NCBI GenBank assembly: GCA_020718125.1
Contig: DYDC01000054.1
Span: 1-12,127 of the forward strand
Origin: Methylacidiphilum sp.
GTDB lineage: Bacteria; Verrucomicrobiota; Verrucomicrobiia; CAIQCK01
Reading direction: 5' to 3'
DNA length: 12,127 nt
Within the stretch, counting starts at the first letter, position 1. Each line of letters starts with the position of its first letter. This document shows, one piece after another, positions 1 to 6,225 of the stretch. The translations under genes were made by a program, and so were the position numbers. The notes under the pieces were generated by a model. It saw only the letters and a list, made by a program, of their open reading frames with translations. It ran no database searches and was not told where the DNA came from.

Positions 1-37
1 CCACTACCGCGAACATCACCGCCAACGGCAAACCGAA

Positions 38-95
38 GGTAACTGCTCAGGTAGCCACCCCAAAGCGGGCGGCTACCTGAGCAGTTACCCTTTTT
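38..95 (+). terminator. Strong intrinsic terminator (19-bp perfect stem plus T5)
   Basis: Positions 38-56 and 71-89 are perfect reverse complements over 19 bp (GGTAACTGCTCAGGTAGCC in the left arm). They are separated by 14 nt that can add three more C-G pairs (58-60 with 67-69). A CCC and then TTTTT (91-95) follow the right arm, so this is a rho-independent terminator for a plus-strand gene entering from the left. The 3' end of that gene cannot be placed with certainty: one frame stops at 40-42, at the foot of the stem, and another at 75-77 inside the right arm. The hairpin is symmetrical enough to act on minus-strand transcripts too, although the T-run is poorer on that side. Confidence 0.8.
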
Positions 96-132
96 CACTA
101 TGTCCGCACCCACCCGGAGGCGATGGAGTCCG

Positions 133-1796
133 TCAGTCCATCACGTCGCCCGCGGGGAAGCACTCCCGGATGAACCGCCCGTGGCTGGCCGCAATCTCCG
201 CCCGCCGGTTCAGCGGATGGGCTTGCCTTTCGGAGCCTTGGAGGGTCTTCGGGTCGGGCGGCGGTGGCGTCTTGACCGTGGTGACCGGCTCATCCACACG
301 GGGGAGGTAGATCTTGAAGACAGCGCCGTGCTCCGGTTCGCTGTAAACGCAAATCTGACCCGCGCTCTGCTTGACGATGCCGTAAACCGTGGCCATGCCG
401 AGGCCGGCCTCGCGATGGACGATCAACTCGATGTCTTTGCCGATGAGGCGGCGGAGCATCGGTTCCATCTCGCCGAGGATATGGTTCAACTCGAGGATTT
501 TGGGTTGCAAGACTTGTTTGCGGCTGAAGGCGGGCAGTTGTTGCACGAGGTCAGCGGCGCGGTCGGCGGCCTTCTGGATGTGCTGGGCCTGGGGCCGGAA
601 CGCGTCGCTGGAGGCCATGCCCTCGATCATCATCTCGCAATAGCCGCGGATGACCATGAGCAGGTTGTTGAAGTCGTGGGCGACACCGCCGGCGAGCTGG
701 CCGATGGCTTCCATCTTGTGGGCCTGGCGGAGTTGTTCCCCGGCTTCCTTGCGCTCGGTGATGTCGGCGAAGTTGAGCGCGATGGCGGCCACGGGCGCGT
801 CATGGAGGAGGTTGGTGCCGACGGTCTCCAGCCAGCGCCAGGGGCCGTCCTTGTGGCGATAGCGGAACTGCACCGGCGAGCCGGCGCCCGGCCGCTGCAG
901 CATGGCGGCAAACCGCTCCTGGATCAGGGCCTGCTCGTCCGGATGCACCAGCTCGAAGGCGTTGCGGTTCACCAGTTCATCCACGGCATAACCCAGGATG
1001 CGCGTCGTGGAGGGGCTGGCGTAGCGGATGATGCCATTCTCGTTGATCAGCGCGACGCCGTCGCGGCTCTGTTCGATGAGCGCGCGGAACCGCCGTTCGC
1101 TGGAGCGCAACGCCTCCTCCGCGTTCCGCTGCGCCGTCACGTCCGTGATCAACATGATGCAGGCCCGGCGGCCGCGGAACATCGTCGGATGCACCGTGAT
1201 CTCCGCCTCGAACATCGTCTTGTCCTTCTTGCGGTGCCGCCAAGTTGACCCAATCCAGGTTTCAGCCTTCGAGCCGGCCAGCCGCTCCATCAGCCGTGAG
1301 GCCTCTTCCGGCGGGCAAACCTCCTTCACCGTCATCTTCCCGAACTCCCCCTGCAAATAGCCGTAAAGCCGGACCGCCGCCTCGTTGACCGCGCGGAACT
1401 GCAACGTCTCCATGTCGCAAATCCACGCCGCCTGCGGGTTGGTTTCGAACAGCAGGCGGTATTGCTCCGAGAACATCTTCTCGGTCACCTGCCGCGCCTC
1501 CTGCGCGTTGCGCCGCTCCCTATCCAGCGCCTCCAGCGCATACCTCAACCGCGCGAACAGCGCCCCGAACACCCCAGCGTCAGCGCCACCAAGCCCGCCG
1601 TCCCGCAGCCCGCCGGCCAGATCCCGTCGCGCTCGGCGATGAAGAACGCCAGGGCAAAATTGGGCAACACGCACAACGCGATCCAGAGCAAGCGCCGGGC
1701 GCTCGAGCTGCCTCGCGCGCCTCGTTCAGGGGCACTCGTGACTGGCCTCCCCGTCCGGTCTGGGCTTACCGGCTGGCCATTGGCTTCGGCGGTCAT
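133..1796 (-). pseudogene. Decayed membrane-anchored PAS-PAS sensor histidine kinase
   Basis: The reconstructed protein starts at ATG 1796 (GAGAGG about 12 nt upstream) with about 35 polar residues. Two hydrophobic segments follow (LLWIALCVLPNFALAFFIA and AGLVALTLG+VFGALFA), then a short coiled linker. The reading frame changes at the C4 run 1572-1575; one extra G on the coding strand would join 'LTLG' to 'VFGALFARLRY'. Downstream lie two PAS domains (roughly 1470-1130 and 1110-750) and a HisKA dimerisation domain with phospho-acceptor His in VAHDFNNLL (676-678). After 'LIGKDIEL' the sequence jumps at GLG (397-405) straight to 'MATVYGIVKQ', so the N box, G1/DxG box and F box of HATPase_c are missing. 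The last 31 residues (about 136-228) follow 'TLQGSE', where hybrid kinases of this type normally begin a receiver domain, and they match no receiver motif. ATP binding should be lost, so I call it a pseudogene. The frameshift alone could be a sequencing error. Confidence 0.8.
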
Positions 1797-1925
1797 CGTT
1801 CGACAAAACCTCTCCGCGCAGTGCGTTGGCCCGATAATGCGACAGCCACTTGTGCGATGCCACTTTTTTTTCGGCAAGGGCCGGGGCCACAAGCCATGCG
1901 CCGCTATGAGGTTGCGAATCGCCGC

Positions 1926-1954
1926 TTGGCTTTTCCGCGCTATCGGCGTAGAAG
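1926..1954 (+). promoter_or_regulatory. Possible sigma70-type promoter for the amidohydrolase operon
   Basis: TTGGCT (1926-1931) and TAGAAG (1949-1954) each match 4 of 6 consensus bases and are 17 bp apart. They lie 27 nt upstream of the ATG at 1982. The 185-bp divergent region (1797-1981) between the kinase and this gene must hold promoters for both, but the match is modest and no minus-strand promoter stands out. Confidence 0.3.
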
Positions 1955-1981
1955 GGCCACGCGAACACCGTCTGGAGTCCG

Positions 1982-2773
1982 ATGAACTACGAAATCTGGG
2001 ACGTGCATACTCATCTCGCCGGCGTGCCGGGCACGACGCCGGAAGAACGTCTCGCCAAGCTGCTCCAATACGCCGACCGCGTCGGCATCGCGCGGCTGTG
2101 CGTGATGATGGGGTTGAAATGGAACTACGACCCGACGCCGGAGTTCATGCGCAAGAGCAACGATGAGGCGCTCCAAGCCGTCCGCAAGTTCCCTGACCGC
2201 GCGTTCGGCTTCGTTTATGTCAACCCGAAACACACCCAGGCCAGCCTCGACGAACTCAACCGCTGCGTCCGCGACGGGCCGATGGTCGGCGTGAAGCTTT
2301 GGTGCGCGCTCCACTGCAACGACCCGCTGCTCGACCCGATCGTGGCGCGCGCCGCGGAACTGAAGGCTATCGTGGCGCAGCACTGCTGGATCAAAATCAC
2401 CGGCAACCTCCCCGGTGAGTCCACGCCGATGGACATGGCGGAGCTGGCGGCCCGGCACCCGAAGGCCACTTTCTCTTGCATCCACACTGGCGGCGATTGG
2501 GAACGCGGCATCCGCGCCATCCGGCCGCACCCGAACGTCTATGCCGACATCAACGGTGGCGACCCGACCGCCGGTTTCACCGGGATGGCCGTGCGCGAAC
2601 TGGGCGCCGAGCGTGTTCTCTACGGCAGCGACGCCGGCTATCGCAGCTTCGCGTCGCAACTCGCGAAGGTCCATGGCGCGGAGATACCCGACACGGCCAA
2701 GCGGCTCATTTTTGCCGGAAACACGAAGCGGTTGCTGCGCCCCATCCTGAACGAGAAGGGAATCAAGGTATGA
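1982..2773 (+). CDS. Metal-dependent amidohydrolase (Amidohydro_2, TIM barrel)
   Basis: This 263-residue protein has no signal peptide and is probably cytoplasmic. The PF04909-type TIM-barrel signature is complete: HxH at the end of strand 1 (H9, H11 in DVHTHL), K105 in VGVKLW, H134 in QHCWIKITG, H168 in CIHTGG and D217 in YGSDAG. Known members of the family (ACMSD-like decarboxylases, lactonases and related hydrolases) use one divalent metal held by such residues, so a hydrolase or decarboxylase is expected; the substrate cannot be read from sequence. The ATG at 1982 is preceded by GGAG (1974-1977) at short spacing and is immediately followed by the first barrel strand, so the start is well supported. 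The stop codon overlaps the next gene's start by 4 nt (ATGA), implying coupled translation and a shared pathway with the exported proteins downstream. Confidence 0.85.
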   Translation: MNYEIWDVHTHLAGVPGTTPEERLAKLLQYADRVGIARLCVMMGLKWNYDPTPEFMRKSNDEALQAVRKFPDRAFGFVYVNPKHTQASLDELNRCVRDGPMVGVKLWCALHCNDPLLDPIVARAAELKAIVAQHCWIKITGNLPGESTPMDMAELAARHPKATFSCIHTGGDWERGIRAIRPHPNVYADINGGDPTAGFTGMAVRELGAERVLYGSDAGYRSFASQLAKVHGAEIPDTAKRLIFAGNTKRLLRPILNEKGIKV

Positions 2774-3672
2774 AGCCCGACCAATCAACATTCTCACTCG
2801 ACCGCCGCGATTTTCTCAAGGTCGCCGTTGCGGCTGCTGGCGTCGCGTCGCTCGGCAGCACAAGCGCCTTACAAGCCGCAGCCGCCGCGCCCTCAGGCCT
2901 CATAGACACCAACGTTTCTCTCTCTCGCTGGCCGCTGCGCCGGCTGCCTTGCGATGACACCGCCGCGCTCGTCGCCAAGCTCCGCGCCAACGGCGTCACG
3001 CAGGCGTGGGCGGGCAGCTTCGACGGCCTGTTGCACCGCGACATCGCCACCGTTAACACGCGCCTCGCCGACGAGTGCCGCCGCCACGGGAAGGGATTGC
3101 TTGTGCCATTCGGCTCGGTGAACCCGAAGCTCCCTGATTGGGAGGACGACCTGCGTCGTTGTGCCGAGGTGCATCGCATGCCCGGTATCCGGCTGCATCC
3201 GGGCTATCACGGCTACAGGTTCGACGACCCCGATTTCGCGAAGCTCCTGCGGCTCGCGGCGGAGCGCGGCCTGCTCGTGCAGCTTGTTTGGATCATGGAA
3301 GACCGGCGCATGATGCATCCACTACTTCAAGTGGAGCCGCCGGACCTCAAGCCGCTCGCCGAGGTCATCAAGAAGACGCCCGGCCTGCGGCTCGAAATCC
3401 TGAATGTGCTCAAGGGGCTTCACGGTCAATCCCTATTGAGCCTGCTCCATGCTGGCGAGGTCTTCGTCGAAATCGCCATGCTGGAGGGCGTGGGCGGCGT
3501 CGCCGGCTTGCTGGAGAAGACCCCGCTGAACCGTGTGCTGTTCGGCTCCCACGCGCCGCTGTTCTATTTCGAGTCGGCTTTGCTGAAGCTGAAGGAATCG
3601 CCGCTCACCGAAGATCAACCGCGGGCCATCCGCTGCGACAACGCGAGGCGGTTGCTCGCGAAGAAGAGTTAG
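2770..3672 (+). CDS. Tat-exported amidohydrolase-fold protein with degenerate metal site
   Basis: This 300-residue protein starts at the ATG inside the ATGA overlap with the preceding gene. The N-terminus is a textbook twin-arginine signal: DRRDFLK (R12, R13), a hydrophobic Ala/Val/Leu stretch, then an Ala-rich exit near residues 34-40. The mature part resembles the amidohydrolase TIM barrel: IDTN at strand 1, 'PFGSVNPK', 'GIRLHPGYHGY', a central 'LVQLVWIMEDRRMMHP', and 'RVLFGSHAP' near the C-terminus. The usual ligands are altered: the HxH of strand 1 is N48-x-S50, and the Asp of GSD is His261. His143, His146 and His183 remain. It is therefore either a family branch with a different metal site or a non-catalytic binding protein. 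Export in folded form suggests it binds a cofactor or partner before export. The fold assignment is good; the activity is unknown. Confidence 0.8.
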   Translation: MKPDQSTFSLDRRDFLKVAVAAAGVASLGSTSALQAAAAAPSGLIDTNVSLSRWPLRRLPCDDTAALVAKLRANGVTQAWAGSFDGLLHRDIATVNTRLADECRRHGKGLLVPFGSVNPKLPDWEDDLRRCAEVHRMPGIRLHPGYHGYRFDDPDFAKLLRLAAERGLLVQLVWIMEDRRMMHPLLQVEPPDLKPLAEVIKKTPGLRLEILNVLKGLHGQSLLSLLHAGEVFVEIAMLEGVGGVAGLLEKTPLNRVLFGSHAPLFYFESALLKLKESPLTEDQPRAIRCDNARRLLAKKS

Positions 3673-3676
3673 CGAA

Positions 3677-3840
3677 AAGCCCCGTAGGAGCGCCATGTTT
3701 ATAGCTCCGCAACAACCCGAGACGCCAAGCTCCGTAGGAGCGGTATGTGCTGAAGGCAAGCGCCGCAATCACATGTCGCTCCTACGGAGCTTCACGGTTC
3801 TGGACGTTGTTGGCTACAAACATGACGCTCCTACGGAGCT
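3677..3840. repeat. Nested array of four REP-like palindromic repeats
   Basis: Four copies of a 22-28 nt unit with core AGCTCCGTAGGAGCG fill the gap between two operon genes. Copies 1 (3677-3704) and 2 (3727-3748) point one way; copies 3 (3771-3792) and 4 (3814-3840) point the other. Each core is itself a mini-hairpin (GCTCC-GTA-GGAGC). Copies 2 and 3 are inverted over 22 nt with two differences, both of which become G-U pairs in the plus-strand RNA, giving an uninterrupted 22-bp stem with a 22-nt loop. Copies 1 and 4 can pair outside it with three mismatches. No protein is encoded. The arrangement resembles REP/BIME or MITE elements and could act as an attenuator, an RNase-stabilising structure or a mobile repeat. 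Confidence 0.8.
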
Positions 3841-3861
3841 GGCAAAGAGAAGGAGTTCACC

Positions 3862-5193
3862 ATGAAACACAACCCACCCGCCTCACCGTCCCACGTTTCC
3901 CGCCGGGAATTCATCACCGCCACGTCGGCCGCCTTGCTTGCCGCCGGCGCCACCACCGCCAAGTCCGCCGGCGCGTCCAAGTTGGCGATCAACGGCGGCG
4001 ACAAGGCCGTCAAGGTGACGGTCAAGCGCGCCCGCCGTTGGGGCGACCTCGAACGCGAGCGGCTCAACGCCATGCTCGAACAGAACTCGCTCTTCTACTG
4101 GAAAGGCCCGCAGACCGCCCTCGCGCTGGAGCGGTTCAAAAAAATCTATCCGTTCAAATACGCCCACACCTGCGCCTCCGGCACGGCGGCAATCCACATC
4201 GCTGTCGCCGCGACCGGCGTCGGGCCGGGCGACGAAGTCATCACCTCGCCCATCACCGACATCGGCACCGTCATCGGCGTCATCTACCAGCAGGGCGTGC
4301 CCGTCTTCGCCGACCTCGGCGCGAGCACCTACAACCTCGACCCCGCCGACGTGGAGCGTCGCATCACGCCGAAGACCAAGGCCATCATCGCCGTGCATCT
4401 CTGCGGCAACCCGTGCGACATGGACGCGCTGAAGGCCATCGCCGACAAACACAAGCTGGTCTTGATCGAGGACGCCTGCCAAGCCTGGGGCGCGAAATAC
4501 CGCGGGCAGCCCATCGGCGCCGTCGGCCACATCGCCTGCTGGTCGCTCCAGGACAGCAAGCACATCACCACCGGCGACGGCGGGATGGTGGCGTCGAATG
4601 ACGAGCGGTTCGGGCCAATGCTGCAGAAGTTCGGTGACAAGGGCGGTGACCGCGTCAAGGGTGGCGGGTTCCAGTCTTTCGCTACCAATTACCGCATGAA
4701 CGAGCTGTCGGCGGCCTTTCTAGCGGCGCAACTGGAGCGGCTCGAAGGCATCGCCAGCAAGCGCGCGGAGCTAGGCAACCTGCTCACCGAAAAGATCACC
4801 GGCATCCCCGGCATCAGGCCGCACCAGGTGCATCCGGAGGACCGCTGCGTCTATTGGTTCTACTTCATGCGCTTCAATACCGAGGCGTTCCGCTGCAACC
4901 GCGCCGAACTGGTCAAGGCGCTACAAGCGGAAGGCGTGTCGTGTTCCGGCGGCTATATCAACGTGCCGCTGCATCGCGAGCCGGTGTTCCAGAACCACGG
5001 TTTCTTCGCTGGCCATTGGCCCGTGCGCGAGATGGGCCTGACGAAGATGGACTTCACCAAGCACCACACACCCGAAGTCGAGGCCATCCTGCAGAACGGC
5101 ATCCGTTTCATCATCCACGAAGGCATGACCGAGGAATACATCCTCGGCGCCGCCGAAGCCGTGCGGAAGGCGGCCAAGCACTACGCGGTCTAA
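3862..5193 (+). CDS. Tat-exported DegT/DnrJ/EryC1/StrS-family PLP aminotransferase
   Basis: This 443-residue protein starts at ATG 3862 after a good AAGGAG (about 3850-3855). Residues 13-18 (SRREFI) plus an Ala/Leu-rich segment form a twin-arginine signal ending near residues 30-36. The rest is a full-length fold-type I aminotransferase of the DegT family: TCASGTAAIH (phosphate cup, S106-T108), 'GPGDEVITSPITD', 'NPCDMDAL', IEDACQAWGA (D204 pairs with the pyridine N, Q207 stacks) and SLQDSKHITTGDGG with K233 as the Schiff-base lysine. Characterised relatives aminate NDP-keto-sugars in the cytoplasm; an exported version is unusual, and the Tat route would fit PLP loading before export. All catalytic residues are present, so it should be active. 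It follows the repeat array and the two amidohydrolase-like genes in the same direction. The substrate is unknown. Confidence 0.9.
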   Translation: MKHNPPASPSHVSRREFITATSAALLAAGATTAKSAGASKLAINGGDKAVKVTVKRARRWGDLERERLNAMLEQNSLFYWKGPQTALALERFKKIYPFKYAHTCASGTAAIHIAVAATGVGPGDEVITSPITDIGTVIGVIYQQGVPVFADLGASTYNLDPADVERRITPKTKAIIAVHLCGNPCDMDALKAIADKHKLVLIEDACQAWGAKYRGQPIGAVGHIACWSLQDSKHITTGDGGMVASNDERFGPMLQKFGDKGGDRVKGGGFQSFATNYRMNELSAAFLAAQLERLEGIASKRAELGNLLTEKITGIPGIRPHQVHPEDRCVYWFYFMRFNTEAFRCNRAELVKALQAEGVSCSGGYINVPLHREPVFQNHGFFAGHWPVREMGLTKMDFTKHHTPEVEAILQNGIRFIIHEGMTEEYILGAAEAVRKAAKHYAV

Positions 5194-5199
5194 ACGCGC

Positions 5200-5257
5200 G
5201 GAGGTGATTTTGCTTTTGCCACGCACGCGGGTTTGGAGCAACCTTCCGGTGTTATGA
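5200..5257 (+). promoter_or_regulatory. Strong Shine-Dalgarno with possible 13-codon leader ORF coupled to the DUF433 gene
   Basis: GGAGGTGAT (5200-5208) is a nine-base match to the anti-SD end of 16S rRNA and begins 6 nt after the aminotransferase stop. No ATG stands at proper distance, but TTG at 5216-5218 lies 7 nt downstream. It opens a 13-codon frame (MPRTRVWSNLPVL) that ends in TGA 5255-5257, overlapping the DUF433 ATG 5254-5256 as ATGA. This would explain how the DUF433 gene, with only a distant GGAG (5235-5238), is translated. It may instead be coincidence. Confidence 0.4.
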
Positions 5258-5484
5258 ACTGGCGGCAATACATTACGGCCGATCCGGCGGTGCTCGTGGG
5301 CAAACCGGTCATCGAAGGCACGCGGCTGTCGGTGGATTTCATCCTCGGCTTGATCGCGCAAGGCTGGAGCGAAGCGGAGATTCTGCGCAATTACCCGGGG
5401 CTGACTCGCGAGCAGATTCTCGCCTGCGCGGCTTATGCGCAGGAGCGTTTGCAGGACGAGAAGGTGTTCGCGGTGGCCTCCTGA
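5254..5484 (+). CDS. DUF433 protein (antitoxin-like), orphan
   Basis: This 76-residue protein has the DUF433 signature 'PAVLVGKPVIEGTRLSVDFIL', a 'GWSEAEILRNYPGLTREQI' helical region and a final amphipathic helix. DUF433 proteins are small DNA-binding-like helical proteins usually encoded next to a DUF5615 (PIN-like) protein as a toxin-antitoxin-type pair. No partner follows here: 5485-5634 holds only a gene remnant. ATG 5254 is preferred over an in-frame TTG at 5233 because the family begins close to 'YITADP' and the TTG has no ribosome-binding site. It may be co-transcribed with the aminotransferase. Confidence 0.8.
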   Translation: MNWRQYITADPAVLVGKPVIEGTRLSVDFILGLIAQGWSEAEILRNYPGLTREQILACAAYAQERLQDEKVFAVAS

Positions 5485-5574
5485 GCCGGAACGGAGCCGA
5501 GAGGATTGGGAAGGGCGCTACAGTGTAGTGGACGAAACCGTGACCCCCATGAGGCCGCTTCCGCCGCGACCGTA

Positions 5575-5610
5575 GCCGTGCGCAAGATGGCGAAGCGCTA
5601 CGCGGCGTGA
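5575..5610 (+). pseudogene. Remnant resembling the C-terminus of a DegT-type aminotransferase
   Basis: The 12 codons from 5575 to the TGA at 5608-5610 read AVRKMAKRYAA-stop. This parallels the last residues of the intact aminotransferase (AVRKAAKHYAV-stop, ending at 5193), with the codons also similar. An in-frame stop a little upstream (5541-5543) prevents a longer frame, and nothing before it is recognisable. I read it as the tail of a second, deleted aminotransferase gene or of a partial duplication. The match is short, so chance is possible. Confidence 0.45.
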
Positions 5611-5634
5611 GGCGTGGGAAACAACCGATCCGGC

Positions 5635-5952
5635 TCAAGCCCAGCGCAACTCGCGATAGTCACCGGGCTTCATCGCTTGCGCGGTTGCGGCTACTTCAGT
5701 TGTGTGGTTGCGGATTTCCAGCCAGTTGGTGGTCGGCAGGACAAGGATGGCCAGCCGCCGGCCGGCGAGGTTCTGCTGGTATTGCAGATTCCTGTCCGTA
5801 GTGATGAAGACATCAAACTCCGTTTCCGCAGTTTGGAGCAGGTCGCCGTTCTTCAGCCTCGCCCAGCCCGCCTCGAAAGTGGTCACGACCTCATGCGGCG
5901 CGAGCGTGCCGCGCAAAGGCACGGGCGTTCCCAGGTCGAACAGGATGCGCAT
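5635..5952 (-). CDS. DUF5615 PIN-like protein, probable toxin
   Basis: This 105-residue protein begins MRILFDLGTPVPLRGTL, as expected for the DUF5615/PIN-like (Mut7-C-related) family. It continues with a 'NGDLLQTAE' helix, the strand FDVFITTDRNLQYQQNL (D47, D53), then 'AILVLPTTNW'. The acidic residues D6, D37 and D53 sit where PIN-like nucleases place theirs, although the common 'DE' after strand 1 is 'DL' here. It lies 12 bp downstream of a DUF433 gene on the same strand, the usual antitoxin-first order. An RNase toxin role is inferred from family and context, not demonstrated. Confidence 0.75.
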   Translation of the reverse strand: MRILFDLGTPVPLRGTLAPHEVVTTFEAGWARLKNGDLLQTAETEFDVFITTDRNLQYQQNLAGRRLAILVLPTTNWLEIRNHTTEVAATAQAMKPGDYRELRWA

Positions 5953-5964
5953 AAGCCAACCCGC

Positions 5965-6189
5965 TCACGCGATCGCTTCGACGAGCGACGACTCCGCGAA
6001 CTTGAGCACGGCCAGCGCCTGTTCGCGGCTCACGCCGGGAAACCATTCGAGGAACTGCTCCAGCGTGGCGCCGCCTTCGAGGTTCTCAAACAGCGCCCGC
6101 ACCGGCACGCGCGCGCCCTTGAACACCCAAGCGCCGCTCACCTTTCCAGGCACCCGTTCAACAGACGAGCATTGCGTCCAATCCATCAT
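5965..6189 (-). CDS. DUF433 protein, probable antitoxin of the DUF5615 pair
   Basis: This 74-residue protein starts MMDWTQC (ATG 6189, or 6186 for the second Met). The body 'GKVSGAWVFKGARVPVRALF', 'GGATLEQFLEWFPGVSREQALAVL' and a final helix match the DUF433 layout: strand, 'G.R.PV' turn, then helices. The frame stays open upstream but that part has no family match, so the short start is chosen. The gene precedes the PIN-like gene by 12 bp, forming a two-gene unit. It is distinct in sequence from the orphan DUF433 at 5254-5484, so the two are not a recent duplication. Confidence 0.75.
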   Translation of the reverse strand: MMDWTQCSSVERVPGKVSGAWVFKGARVPVRALFENLEGGATLEQFLEWFPGVSREQALAVLKFAESSLVEAIA

Positions 6190-6225
6190 GCGCGGCACAA
6201 TATCCCCGCCAGAGCAGCCCGGCAA

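Noticed and set aside
3..77. C-terminal coding fragment entering from the left edge
   Set aside because: Three frames are open over part of the first 90 bases and none has a recognisable product, so no gene was called; only the terminator is supported.
100..1248. 382-codon open frame on the plus strand opposite the kinase
   Set aside because: It is the mirror of recognisable PAS and HisKA coding sequence, with no domain match and no ribosome-binding site tied to its start.
1863..1870. Run of eight T in the divergent intergenic region
   Set aside because: No convincing hairpin precedes it on either strand, so it was not called a terminator, and no promoter element is clearly tied to it.
3677..3840. 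CRISPR-like array
   Set aside because: Only four units are present, two of them inverted, with internal dyad symmetry and no uniform spacers or cas genes; a palindromic repeat cluster fits better.
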